From positions 3,162,001-3,226,000 of the forward strand of contig NZ_CP051180.1 in NCBI RefSeq assembly GCF_012295575.1: a stretch of 64,000 nucleotides of DNA. The letters run 5' to 3'. Positions 1 through 8,352 of this stretch are shown piece after piece. Origin of the DNA: Ferrimonas lipolytica (GTDB lineage Bacteria; Pseudomonadota; Gammaproteobacteria; Enterobacterales; Shewanellaceae). The notes below the pieces were generated by a model, which saw nothing but the letters and a program-made list of their open reading frames with translations, had not been told where the DNA came from and searched no databases. Position 1 is the stretch's first letter. Every line of letters starts with the position of its first letter. Both the position numbers and the translations under genes were made by a program.

Positions 1-204
1 GTAATCGTTGATGATGCAGCCTTCGGCGCGCATCAACCACACCCCGACAAAAAACACCCCCAAGACGAATGGGTCAGGTACACCATCAGCGGCGAACCAC
101 AACGCCGCCATGGTTGGCCACAACAGCAATAAAGTGCCGATGGGGCGATCTAATCGGGCTAATCGGCGGTAGGCATCCGCTTTACCTTGCATCACAGCGA
201 GCAT
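1..204 (-). CDS. ubiA: 4-hydroxybenzoate polyprenyltransferase, N-terminal part (cut by window edge)
   Basis: Reading leftwards from the ATG at 204, the frame stays open to the window edge and gives a start typical of UbiA: a basic N-terminus, then [20 protein letters not shown], a first membrane segment, and [14 protein letters not shown]. The last stretch holds the beginning of the first Asp-rich prenyl-diphosphate/Mg2+ site (family motif NDxxD). UbiA prenylates 4-hydroxybenzoate in the inner membrane, the second step of ubiquinone synthesis. An in-frame ATG at 192 is an alternative start; an AAGGA element lies just upstream of 204 and about 14 bases upstream of 192, so the start is not settled. 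Only about 68 residues are visible. Ubiquinone is relevant here because ubiK lies further along the window. Confidence 0.85.
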   Translation of the reverse strand, partial: MLAVMQGKADAYRRLARLDRPIGTLLLLWPTMAALWFAADGVPDPFVLGVFFVGVWLMRAEGCIINDY

Positions 205-555
205 CTTCCTTGCCCTACAACATCACATAAATTAAGGCCATTATGCGCCGCGCCTCGCTGCTGAGCAATGCCTAGCATTGTGCTCCATCGCCGGATCGCA
301 GCATTCTACGTAGCTAAGCATGCTGATGGCTAAACGCCATCAGCATGCTAGCGTCACAGATAAATGAAAATATTTATCCTTATCAACAAGATGGTCAGTT
401 TTAAGGGGGCAAGCGATTACCTTTAAGCAAAAGGTTATCGAAGATAAGTAAATAAGATGCAGTAACCGTAAGCAGTGAAGCTTTGCTTCAAGCCTGAGGT
501 TTAGCTATTCGCAACCAGTAGCAATAGGTAGAGATGAGCTGGCAACATAGCCAAA
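205..555. other. Intergenic stretch with two perfect hairpins
   Basis: No convincing gene lies between the ubiA start and the fdhC terminator. The stretch holds a small hairpin at 266-280 (arms CAATGC/GCATTG, 3-base loop) and a larger one at 317-349, listed separately. It must also contain the ubiA promoter, which I cannot place with confidence. Confidence 0.6.
317..349. repeat. Perfect 14-bp inverted repeat (hairpin)
   Basis: Arms AGCATGCTGATGGC (317-330) and its exact complement (336-349) flank the 5-base loop TAAAC. No T-run follows on either strand, so it is not a standard intrinsic terminator. It could be an extragenic palindrome, an operator or an RNA structure in the ubiA upstream region. 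Confidence 0.8.
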
Positions 556-584
556 CAAAAAAGCCCCACCAGCAGGTGAGGCTT
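556..584 (-). terminator. Rho-independent terminator of the formate dehydrogenase operon
   Basis: On the minus strand, AAGCCTCACC, a 4-base loop and GGTGGGGCTT are followed by a T-run (A-run at 556-562 on the plus strand). It lies 23 bases beyond the fdhC stop codon. Confidence 0.85.
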
Positions 585-606
585 AATGAATTGTTAACAA
601 GCGAGG

Positions 607-1662
607 CTAGGTTTTATATTCGATACTGCCATCGGCTTTAATATCGTCATACCACACGTTGTGGTGCTGCTTCGCCCAGTTCTCATCGCAATAACCGCTG
701 ACCATATTGACCATGCCGCCTTCAGATAACACTGTTGCCATAAAGATATGAACCACAGTGAAACCAGTAATGATCACCGCTGACATGCCATGGATAAGCA
801 ATGCCTGCAGCGCACCGGTTCTTGAGGTGGCCAACATCTCAGGGAAGAGCAAGAATGCGCCAGAAGCGATTATTGCCAAGCCAAAGATAGTGAAACACCA
901 GAACCACAGTTTTTCACCGGCATTGGAGAAGCCCGCATCGGGGTGCTTGCCCTTAAATGGCCCAAAGTTGATATAACCACCCACAACCAAGAACCACTTT
1001 AGATCATAGCTAGCCAGCCAATTGTGCTTGAGCCACCTAAACATTACGATGATTGCCGAGATCGCAAACGGAATGGCCATGTAGTCATGCACCGGCTTAG
1101 CAAAGGCTGCCAGTGCTGCCACCCCTTCCGGGCCCAGCAAATCTCCGAACACAAAGCGCCCAGCCATCAATGCTAATCCAGTGAAGATAAGCAATAGGCA
1201 TGGGATTGCCATTATCCAATGCAACACCACATCGAGCTTGCTCCAGCGCAATACCTCTTTGCCAGAATAACCATGCTCGAGTTTGGCTGCGCCGTTAATC
1301 ATCACAAACAATGCGAAGATCACAATCATGCCAAACAGCGCCAATGCCAAAGTCATACTCAACCATGTGGCGCGGTGCTCAAACAGCGATAGATCATATT
1401 GGTTGATCAAGTTGTTATGAAACACATCTTGCGAAGATGTGCGGCCAACCTCACCATCACGAGCCTGTACCCATAAGGGCATTAACTCGAGATCGGCTGA
1501 GTCTTGGGTCTGCACCTTGCCTTCAACCTCGGCGGCTTGCGCCGCCATAATGAATGGAACTAAGGTTTCCGCTTCCTGCTGTTGAGTCGGGGCCGATGCG
1601 GCAAGCACCGCTCCTTGCCAACAGCAAAGAAGTAGTACAACCAGTCGAGTCCAAACCTTCAT
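607..1662 (-). CDS. fdhC: Formate dehydrogenase cytochrome b556 (gamma) subunit
   Basis: The 351-residue protein begins with a cleavable-looking signal peptide (hydrophobic segment ending near AVLAAS), then a periplasmic stretch of about 75 residues. Four or five membrane segments follow (about residues 98-122, 143-168, 190-210, 250-275 and 285-310). His residues in the segments (for example VVLHWIMAIP and ALLIHGMSAVIITGFTVVHIF) fit the two b-type hemes of the FdnI/FdoI family. The subunit anchors the periplasmic FdhAB dimer and passes electrons from formate to quinone. It is the last gene of the operon, 8 bases after fdhB and just before a terminator. The N-terminal periplasmic extension is longer than in E. 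coli FdnI and is of the type seen in Shewanella-like FdhC proteins (recalled, not searched). Confidence 0.9.
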   Translation of the reverse strand: MKVWTRLVVLLLCCWQGAVLAASAPTQQQEAETLVPFIMAAQAAEVEGKVQTQDSADLELMPLWVQARDGEVGRTSSQDVFHNNLINQYDLSLFEHRATWLSMTLALALFGMIVIFALFVMINGAAKLEHGYSGKEVLRWSKLDVVLHWIMAIPCLLLIFTGLALMAGRFVFGDLLGPEGVAALAAFAKPVHDYMAIPFAISAIIVMFRWLKHNWLASYDLKWFLVVGGYINFGPFKGKHPDAGFSNAGEKLWFWCFTIFGLAIIASGAFLLFPEMLATSRTGALQALLIHGMSAVIITGFTVVHIFMATVLSEGGMVNMVSGYCDENWAKQHHNVWYDDIKADGSIEYKT

Positions 1663-1670
1663 GCTGCCTC

Positions 1671-2249
1671 CTATCCGGCCCAGCCAGCGTTAGTCGCACC
1701 ACGAACACCAACACGAGCACGGAACACCTTAGAGATCACCTCTGCATCACCGGCTAGCAGCGACTTAGTCGCGCAAACCTCAGCACAGAATGGCAGTTTG
1801 CCTTCGGCAATACGGTTAGCACCATACAGCTGCATCTCTTTATCAGAGCCAACCTCTGCATCTGGACCACCAGCACAATAGGTGCACTTATCCATCTTGC
1901 CTCGTGCACCGAATGCGGTCTGCTTAGGGAACTGAGGAGCGCCGAACGGGCAAGCGTAGAGACAGTAACCACAACCAATACACTTGTCCTTACTGTGACG
2001 AATGATGCCGTCAGCAGTACGCTCAAAACAATCGGCCGGACAAACTGCCATGCATGGTGCATCTGAGCAATGCATACAGGCGACTGAGATAGAAGCCTCT
2101 TTGCCCTCAACCCCATCGTTCAAGGTCACCACGCGACGACGCTGAATGCCCCACTCAAGCGAAGCATCGTGCTTACTTTTACAAGCGACCACACAGCCGT
2201 TGCATTCGATGCAGCGCTTGGTGTCGCATAAGAACTTCATTGTTGCCAT
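1671..2249 (-). CDS. fdhB: Formate dehydrogenase iron-sulfur (beta) subunit
   Basis: The 192-residue protein contains four ferredoxin-type cysteine clusters: CDTKRCIECNGCVVAC near residue 9, CMHCSDAPCMAVCP near 58, CIGCGYCLYACP near 89, and CTYC with CAEVC from about 122 to 159. Together they can bind four [4Fe-4S] clusters and form the electron wire from FdhA to FdhC. It lacks the C-terminal membrane helix of E. coli FdnH and is shorter. The ATG at 2249 has a good AAGGAG element 8 bases upstream. It sits 12 bases after fdhA and 8 bases before fdhC, so the three subunits are clearly co-transcribed. Confidence 0.93.
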   Translation of the reverse strand: MATMKFLCDTKRCIECNGCVVACKSKHDASLEWGIQRRRVVTLNDGVEGKEASISVACMHCSDAPCMAVCPADCFERTADGIIRHSKDKCIGCGYCLYACPFGAPQFPKQTAFGARGKMDKCTYCAGGPDAEVGSDKEMQLYGANRIAEGKLPFCAEVCATKSLLAGDAEVISKVFRARVGVRGATNAGWAG

Positions 2250-2261
2250 ATCAAACGCTCC

Positions 2262-5123
2262 TTAGGCCTTGCGCACTTCACAGATAGAGGACTTGGTTTC
2301 CTGCATCTGAGTAACGATATCGTAACCGTAAGTCATTGCGGTATTGGCCGACTCGCCAGAGATGTAAGGCACGGTACCTTCTGGGTAATTGGCATCTAGC
2401 GACTTACCCTCAAATACACCGGCAAAGTGGTACGGCATGAAACATTCGCCTGGCTTAACCCGCTCGGTCACCAATGCGTGGATATGCAATATCGCTCCCT
2501 CTGGAGAGTGCAGGGTCACCGCATCACCATCAAGAATACTGCGAGCACTGGCATCAACAGGGTTGATCTCGACAAACATGGTTTGTTGCAGCTCCGCCAA
2601 CCATGGGTTCGAACGGGTCTCCTCACCACCGCCTTCGTATTCCACCAAACGACCAGTCGTCACCACCAATGGGTGAGTTTTGTCTAAGTTCTCGGCAATC
2701 ACCTTGTCCTGAATCGATTTATACAGGGTTGGCAGTCGAGCAACCTGACGGTCTTCGTAACTCGGGTACTTGGCAACAAGATCACGACGTGGGGTGTAGA
2801 GTGGTTCACGGTGGATCGGCACCTGATCAGGGAAGGTCCAGACACGACAACGGGCACGGGCATTACCGTAAGGGATACAACCGTGTTTCATGGCAATACG
2901 TTGAATACCGCCGGAGATATCGGTTTTCCAGTTGCGTCCCTCCGCCAGTTTTTTCTCATCGGCGGTGAGCTCGTCCCACCAACCTAACTGCTTAAGCATG
3001 TCGGCAGAGAACTCAGGGTGACCATCGCCAAGCTCGTTCCCCTTGGAGCCGGGATCTGCAGCAAGTAGGTTCTCTCCTTCAAACTCCACACCAAATCGAG
3101 CACGGAAGTTGCCGCCGCCCTCAAGTACGTGCTTGGAGGTATCGTAGAGAATATGAGTGCCTGGGTGTTTCTGCTCTGGAGTCCCCCAACAAGGCCATGG
3201 CAAACCATAAACCTCGCCTTTGAGATCGCCGCCCTTGGAGAGCAGATCCTCAAAGTCAAACTGGTGCCAGTTCTTCTGGTGGGCCTTCAAACGCTCCGGT
3301 GACTGACCGGTGTAACCAACGGTCCACATACCTTTGTTGAATTCACGGGTAATGTCTTCCACCAGCGGTTCAGTACCGTTGATCTTGATGTTCTTAAACA
3401 TCTGATCAGCAATGCCTAGTTTCTTAGCAAGCAGATACATGATCTCGTGATCAGGCTTAGATTCGAACACCGGCTCAACGACGCGGTCACGCCATTGCAG
3501 CGACCGGTTCGAAGCAGATACAGAACCATAGGTTTCAAACTGCGAACAAGCCGGCAATAGGTAAACCCCATCTTTGCGGTTGTGCATCACCCCTGCCATG
3601 GTTGGGTAAGGATCGATAACCACAATGGTATCCATCTTATCGAGGGCATCACGCACCTCGCGACCACGGGTTTCGGTGTTAACCGATTGCCCAGCAAAGA
3701 ACGCTAAACGGATGTTATCGCGCTGACCGATCTTATCTTTGTCTTCGCGAACACCATCGTGCCAACGAGAACATGGGATCCCAGCGCTGGTCATTGGTTG
3801 CTTACCAAGGTAAGTACCCTGATCAAACTGGCCTTTAACCCAGTCGTAATCCAAGTCCCAAACTCGTGACCAATGTTGCCACGCACCTTCAGATAAGCCG
3901 TAGTAACCTGGTAGGTTATCGAACAGCAAACCAAAGTCGGTAGCGCCCTGTACGTTATCGTGACCACGGAAGATATTTGCACCACCACCGGACTTACCCA
4001 TGTTGCCTAGGGCAAGCTGTAAGATACAGTAAGCACGGGTGTTGGCATTACCCACGGTATGCTGGGTTCCCCCCATACACCAAACAATGGTGCCTGGGCG
4101 ATTGTCAGCCAACATCTTCGCGGTGCGGTACATCTGCTCTGGAGAGACACTAGTGATGTTTTCAACTTCCGCTGGTGGGTAATCTTTCACTGCCTCACGC
4201 ACGTCGTCCATGCCCCAGGCACGGCGCGAAATAAAGTCTTCATCTTCCCAACCGTTTTCGAAGATGTGCCACAACAGACCGTAGATAAATGGAATGTCGG
4301 TGCCCGGACGAATATGCACATACTCATCAGAATGCGCCGCAGTCCGAGTCATGCGTGGATCAACCACAATCATCTTAGCGCCACGCTCCTTGGCAATAAG
4401 GATGTGTTGCATCGCTACTGGGTGCGCTTCCGCAGGGTTAGAGCCAACGAAGATCATGCATTTGGAATTGTGCATGTCGTTGTAGGAGTTAGTCATCGCA
4501 CCATAGCCCCAGGTATTAGCTACCCCGGCAACGGTAGTGGAGTGACAGATCCGCGCTGAGTGGTCGACGTTGTTGGTGCCCCACATCGCTGCCAATTTAC
4601 GGTACAGATAACATTGCTCATTGCTGAACTTGGCGGAGCCCATAAAGTAGATTGAGTCAGGGCCAGATTCCTCACGGATCTTGAGCATCTGATCACCGAC
4701 TTCGTTAATGGCTTGCTCCCAACTCAGTCGCTGCCATTTCCCGCCCGCCAGTTTCATTGGGTACTTAACCCGTTTTTCACTGTGGGTATGGTGGATCAAC
4801 GACGCACCTTTAGCACAGTGACCACCACGGTTAATCGGATGGTCAAACGCCGGTTCATGGCCAACCCAAACGCCATTACGGGTTTCGGCGTATACGCCAC
4901 AACCAACAGAGCAGTGGGAACAGATGGTTTTAACGGTTTCGGTCGGGCCACTGCCCGCGGCGGTACTAGCGCTGGCTTTTTTAATCATGCCAGTACCCAA
5001 CATTGAAGCAGCGGCAACACCACCTGAGGTGATTCCTGCTTGCTTTAAAAACTGACGGCGATTTAGCCCTAGTGGATTCTTAGCTGAGGCGGTTGATGAG
5101 GTCGTTCTGCGAGTTAACTTCAT
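2262..5123 (-). CDS. fdhA: Formate dehydrogenase catalytic (alpha) subunit, cysteine type
   Basis: This 953-residue enzyme oxidises formate to CO2 in the periplasm at a Mo- or W-bis-MGD centre. A twin-arginine signal (NRRQFLKQAG, residues 21-30) is followed by the N-terminal [4Fe-4S] site (C68, C71, C75, C103). The metal ligand lies in ARICHSTTVAG, with Cys193 at the place where E. coli FdnG has selenocysteine, so no UGA recoding is needed. The C-terminal part has the molydopterin dinucleotide-binding fold (VVTTGRLVEYEGGGEETRSN). I start at the ATG at 5123: it follows the stop of the preceding small gene by one base and has AAGGGGGG upstream. The open frame extends six codons further to 5141. 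Residues around Cys193 cannot decide between Mo and W. Confidence 0.95.
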   Translation of the reverse strand: MKLTRRTTSSTASAKNPLGLNRRQFLKQAGITSGGVAAASMLGTGMIKKASASTAAGSGPTETVKTICSHCSVGCGVYAETRNGVWVGHEPAFDHPINRGGHCAKGASLIHHTHSEKRVKYPMKLAGGKWQRLSWEQAINEVGDQMLKIREESGPDSIYFMGSAKFSNEQCYLYRKLAAMWGTNNVDHSARICHSTTVAGVANTWGYGAMTNSYNDMHNSKCMIFVGSNPAEAHPVAMQHILIAKERGAKMIVVDPRMTRTAAHSDEYVHIRPGTDIPFIYGLLWHIFENGWEDEDFISRRAWGMDDVREAVKDYPPAEVENITSVSPEQMYRTAKMLADNRPGTIVWCMGGTQHTVGNANTRAYCILQLALGNMGKSGGGANIFRGHDNVQGATDFGLLFDNLPGYYGLSEGAWQHWSRVWDLDYDWVKGQFDQGTYLGKQPMTSAGIPCSRWHDGVREDKDKIGQRDNIRLAFFAGQSVNTETRGREVRDALDKMDTIVVIDPYPTMAGVMHNRKDGVYLLPACSQFETYGSVSASNRSLQWRDRVVEPVFESKPDHEIMYLLAKKLGIADQMFKNIKINGTEPLVEDITREFNKGMWTVGYTGQSPERLKAHQKNWHQFDFEDLLSKGGDLKGEVYGLPWPCWGTPEQKHPGTHILYDTSKHVLEGGGNFRARFGVEFEGENLLAADPGSKGNELGDGHPEFSADMLKQLGWWDELTADEKKLAEGRNWKTDISGGIQRIAMKHGCIPYGNARARCRVWTFPDQVPIHREPLYTPRRDLVAKYPSYEDRQVARLPTLYKSIQDKVIAENLDKTHPLVVTTGRLVEYEGGGEETRSNPWLAELQQTMFVEINPVDASARSILDGDAVTLHSPEGAILHIHALVTERVKPGECFMPYHFAGVFEGKSLDANYPEGTVPYISGESANTAMTYGYDIVTQMQETKSSICEVRKA

Positions 5124-5124
5124 T

Positions 5125-5328
5125 CTAACCCCCCTTCTCACTAAGTGTGTCGTAGTAGGTTAAAACGTGTTGGGTCTCGCGGTATTCGGTTGAATCCGCG
5201 GAAGATGGTACGTCGGCTTGCGCCGGTGCAGCTTGAACAGTCTGACCGCTTATCGCGGCAGCGCCGACGCCTAAGCCTATCGCTTTGATGGCTTGACGAC
5301 GATCCAATTTCGATTGTCGATGGGTCAT
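5125..5328 (-). CDS. Small twin-arginine-signal protein of the formate dehydrogenase operon
   Basis: This 67-residue protein starts at the ATG at 5328, which has a strong AGGAGG element 4 bases upstream; the longer frame to 5403 has no such signal. Its N-terminus is a Tat signal (LDRRQAIKAIGLG, then a hydrophobic AAAISG run and a QAAPAQA cleavage-like end). A short polar tail follows, ending YYDTLSEKGG. It ends one base before fdhA begins, so translation is probably coupled. Small Tat-targeted proteins in this position recur next to FdhA in Shewanella-like and other proteobacterial operons (the 'formate dehydrogenase region TAT target' family). Their role is not established; help with export or assembly of FdhA is an inference. 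Confidence 0.85.
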   Translation of the reverse strand: MTHRQSKLDRRQAIKAIGLGVGAAAISGQTVQAAPAQADVPSSADSTEYRETQHVLTYYDTLSEKGG

Positions 5329-5375
5329 AACACCTCCTAGGTGCCGCCCATCCTTATCCATAGCGAATAAAGAAT

Positions 5376-5474
5376 GGGACCATTGTTTTAGGTGAGACGA
5401 CAACCATCTGTCTCACCGCCGAGTAACTATTACGTCAAATAACAACGTACGGTTCTTTCGGCAACGTTGGTCCC
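5376..5474. other. Nested inverted repeats between the chaperone gene and the fdhX-fdhABC part
   Basis: The gap holds an 8-bp perfect hairpin at 5391-5417 (GGTGAGAC/GTCTCACC) inside a wider inverted pair, GGGACCA at 5376-5382 and TGGTCCC at 5468-5474. No T-run follows. It may set the ratio of chaperone to enzyme transcripts, or be an operator for an internal promoter. Confidence 0.5.
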
Positions 5475-5483
5475 AATCCTTGG

Positions 5484-6107
5484 CTAGGCTTGGGTTACAT
5501 CAGTCTCCAACGTTAATGCGCCGAATGTTGCTTGCTCTAGTTTGAAGAAACTTTGTCCTAGTGCTGCTACTGCAGTATAGAAGCTTGAACTTGGAGCCTT
5601 AGCTAAATCGGCAAAAAACTTATCCACCCATGTATCTAAATGACGGTTATAGAAGCTCATTTGTTCAGATGAACGCCCCTCAAGTAACAAATATGCCATC
5701 ACTTCGCACAAAGCAGCGAGATGATCCTCTGGCTCCTTAACATCCTCTTCACGGCTAAAGCCAAGCTGCAGCAGATCTTGACGCAACAACGCCAATGGCT
5801 GGTCCATTAATGAACCGGTCAGATACCAGCTGGTGTATGGAATCACTTCGCCGTGGCCTAAACCAATAAACAGCTTAAAGTACTCATCTTCCAGCTGATC
5901 GGCTGCAACGGTGGATGCACTCAGTTTAAGTGCATGCCAAGCGCGAATGATATCGCCGTCCTGATCCGCGTCGAGATCCAGCTCTGACAGAAACTGCAAT
6001 AACTCAGGGCTAGGAGTGGCACGCAAAAGCGCCGCAATCAGTTGGTACACGTCAGCGCGCAGCTGTTGTTGTTCGTTGCCGCTCAAGGCTTCGGTAGACT
6101 CGGTCAT
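5484..6107 (-). CDS. TorD/DmsD-family molybdoenzyme chaperone
   Basis: The 207-residue protein is an all-alpha TorD-like chaperone: it has the family's length and a central EDEYFKLFIGLGHGEVIPYTSWYLTG region, which matches the TorD-family YxxLFxGxGxGxxxPYxS pattern, then a downstream EPEDHLAALCEVMAYL segment like the family's EPxDHL motif. These proteins bind the Tat signal of the apo-enzyme until the cofactor has been inserted. It lies 2 bases after the polyferredoxin gene and upstream of fdhX-fdhA, so FdhA is the likely client. It is distinct from the second TorD-like gene near 53 kb. Confidence 0.88.
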   Translation of the reverse strand: MTESTEALSGNEQQQLRADVYQLIAALLRATPSPELLQFLSELDLDADQDGDIIRAWHALKLSASTVAADQLEDEYFKLFIGLGHGEVIPYTSWYLTGSLMDQPLALLRQDLLQLGFSREEDVKEPEDHLAALCEVMAYLLLEGRSSEQMSFYNRHLDTWVDKFFADLAKAPSSSFYTAVAALGQSFFKLEQATFGALTLETDVTQA

Positions 6108-6109
6108 GG

Positions 6110-7801
6110 TTATACCCGCAGTTGTTGTTCTGGATCGTCGAGAATCGTGCCAAACATGTCTTTTACTCGACAGTCTTCACACATCTTTAAGCGCTGGATA
6201 GCGTCGCCAGCAAAGGCACTGTGGCCAGCCAAAGCAGTCGTCATTTTTTCAACCACCGCTTTAGTGGCAAACGCTTTACCACAGGTAATGCATTCGAACG
6301 GGTCTTCCTCTTTCAGCACTTGTTGTTGCTGACGAGAATCTCGATCTAAGTTGAATTGCGCCGCTAAGCTCAGAGCTTGCTCTGGGCAGGCTTGCTGACA
6401 CAAACCACACTGCACACAGTTCTGCTCAGTGAATTTCAGCGCTGGTGTATCGCCACCATCTTGAAGCGCCATAGCAGGGCATAACGCCGCACAGCTCATG
6501 CACAGGGTACATTTGTCAGTATCGAGCACCACTTGACCGTACGGGACGTTGGCCACCGCGATGGTATCGGTAGTGCCTAGATGACAACCGTTGAGGTGGT
6601 CAAGCGCATTGTAGAAGGTATCGCGCTTTGGCAGTTCAGTACCAAAGGCCGCTACTGGCAATACCTCAAGGGTCGCGCTAACGGCAACGAGCTCATCAAT
6701 CTTCGCCAATTCAGCAGCGTCGATGATCTGTAAGCGTTGGGCGTCAACGCCGCTGGCTAGCAGCAACTTAGCGACACTGCTGTATTCACTGGTTACTAAG
6801 GTCGCCAGAGTTTCTGGAGTTTGCTCATGGGTTAACACCAACACTTGGCGTGCCCCCCAAGCCAACGACGCCAACCACAACTCAGCGCCAGCCACACCAA
6901 TCTCTTCCAGCTCAACCGGCACCACGCCCGCTGGTAACTGTTGCAGCTGCTGCAGTAACTCAGTGCCGCCCATGCCATCGTGGAACAACACAACCGGCTG
7001 TTGCTCACTCAGCTCATTATAACGAGCCAACAAACGCTGCATGTAGTCACGCAGGATTGGCGCCGTTGGTTGGTCATATTGAATTGCCCCAGTAGGGCAA
7101 GCACTGGCACAAGAGCCAGCGCCGTGACACAGGAATGGGTCGATGCTGATCTGGTTATTTTCACTTTGAATTGCGTCCGCAGGACACACGCTCAAGCAAC
7201 GTTGACAACCCGCTATGCCACTGCTGTAGTGAGCACAAACGTCTTGATTCACTTGCACGTAGCGAGGTTTATCAAACTTACCAACCAGCTCCGGTAACTG
7301 CGCTAATGCATCAACCAGCTTGGTTTGGTTGTCACCAACATGAAAGTAACCAGCAGGAAGCAACTCTAAGGTGATACTCGCTTCGTTGCCAAGATCTAAG
7401 ATCAAGTCGAAATGAGGTAGGTTAATCGCCTCTTTCGCCAAGGCGATCGGTTGCTGTTGTTGTGGCTGCACAATGGCCACTTGGAATTGACCAAGAAAAC
7501 CACGAATTTGCAGGTGCTCAGCATGGAAACACGGTAATGACTCAGTGGCTTCAGCCGCTGCCATTACTTGCTCTAGGTGTGCATCACTCTGGTCGCTAAT
7601 GGCTTCGCTAATCAGCAGGGTACGACTGGCCATCTGGGGCAACTTGGCCGCAGCGATACGAATGCGATCTTCAGGGCCAACAAGCAACAGATTGCCGGCG
7701 GTTTGAAAAGAAACCGTTGCCGGGATCAGATTCGCCAATAGTGTTGTTTGTTGCAGCGCATCAGCACTGATTGGGTCCAACGTGATAGAGTTTTGGCTCA
7801 C
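6110..7801 (-). CDS. Multi-cluster 4Fe-4S ferredoxin-type protein of the fdh operon
   Basis: This 563-residue cytoplasmic-looking protein has no signal peptide. Its cysteine motifs come in two pairs: GCQRCLSVCPADAI (near residue 200) with CHGAGSCASACPTGAI, and CTLCMSCAALCP (near 430) with CVQCGLCQQACPEQAL. This could hold about four [4Fe-4S] clusters. A C-terminal segment has two CxxC pairs (CITCGKAF and CEDCRVKDMF), which may bind zinc. The regions between are not recognised. The start is a GTG at 7801 with AGGAA upstream. Homologues accompany DUF3305, DUF3306 and FdhA genes in Shewanella-like bacteria. A role in maturing FdhA or supplying it with electrons is inferred from context only. Confidence 0.8.
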   Translation of the reverse strand: MSQNSITLDPISADALQQTTLLANLIPATVSFQTAGNLLLVGPEDRIRIAAAKLPQMASRTLLISEAISDQSDAHLEQVMAAAEATESLPCFHAEHLQIRGFLGQFQVAIVQPQQQQPIALAKEAINLPHFDLILDLGNEASITLELLPAGYFHVGDNQTKLVDALAQLPELVGKFDKPRYVQVNQDVCAHYSSGIAGCQRCLSVCPADAIQSENNQISIDPFLCHGAGSCASACPTGAIQYDQPTAPILRDYMQRLLARYNELSEQQPVVLFHDGMGGTELLQQLQQLPAGVVPVELEEIGVAGAELWLASLAWGARQVLVLTHEQTPETLATLVTSEYSSVAKLLLASGVDAQRLQIIDAAELAKIDELVAVSATLEVLPVAAFGTELPKRDTFYNALDHLNGCHLGTTDTIAVANVPYGQVVLDTDKCTLCMSCAALCPAMALQDGGDTPALKFTEQNCVQCGLCQQACPEQALSLAAQFNLDRDSRQQQQVLKEEDPFECITCGKAFATKAVVEKMTTALAGHSAFAGDAIQRLKMCEDCRVKDMFGTILDDPEQQLRV

Positions 7802-7815
7802 GAGAGGTTCCTAAT

Positions 7816-8352
7816 TTAAATGGTTGGATCGGTTGGTCGTTCAGGTGTGGACGACTCACCCGCTTCAGTATTTTCATCGTGGTCGCTATCGGTGAGCAGC
7901 TGCGGCTCTGATTGCTCTAATTCACGTTGCTTTTCGTCCAGTTTTTCTAGCGCTTCTTTTGCTTCGTTAGCAAAGCGGAAGACTTTTTGGGTTAACTCTG
8001 CCGCCACATCACTATCAAGTAGTGGTTGCGCCGCATAGTCTAAGCTGTATTCGCTCAATCCGTCGGTCACATTATACTGCGGTTGTGACCACAGCGCTTT
8101 TAACGCTTTCTGACGCTGTAATGGGTCAACGCCCTCTTTCAAAAAGTCGGCGAAGCTGCCGCCTTCTTCAATTTCGTCAGGGTCAGGCAGCGGTTCCAGC
8201 TCGCCCTGTTCTTCAACAGCTTCCAGTTCTTCAGCTTTTTGCTGTGCCAGTTGCTGCTCAATCTGTTCGAGTTCAGCGGCGGTTTGCTGTTGTTTATCTT
8301 CAACAGCAACCTCCTCGCGTCGTTTTTGCCAGCGCTTGAATAGGTCGCTCAT
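7816..8352 (-). CDS. DUF3306-family protein
   Basis: The 178-residue protein is strongly charged, rich in Glu, Gln and Asp, with coiled-coil-like stretches at about 20-50 and 130-160. The middle carries the conserved-looking SFADFLKEGVDPLQRQKALKALWSQPQYNVTDGLSEYSLDYA block, which is how I recognise DUF3306. There is no signal peptide or metal motif. Its start overlaps the end of the DUF3305 gene by 4 bases. The pair is known only as companions of formate dehydrogenase genes; the function is unknown. Confidence 0.8.
   Translation of the reverse strand: MSDLFKRWQKRREEVAVEDKQQQTAAELEQIEQQLAQQKAEELEAVEEQGELEPLPDPDEIEEGGSFADFLKEGVDPLQRQKALKALWSQPQYNVTDGLSEYSLDYAAQPLLDSDVAAELTQKVFRFANEAKEALEKLDEKQRELEQSEPQLLTDSDHDENTEAGESSTPERPTDPTI

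Noticed and set aside
4540-4550. Possible selenocysteine codon in fdhA
   Set aside because: The ligand codon in ARICHSTT is an ordinary Cys codon, and the frame has no internal stop, so no UGA recoding is needed.
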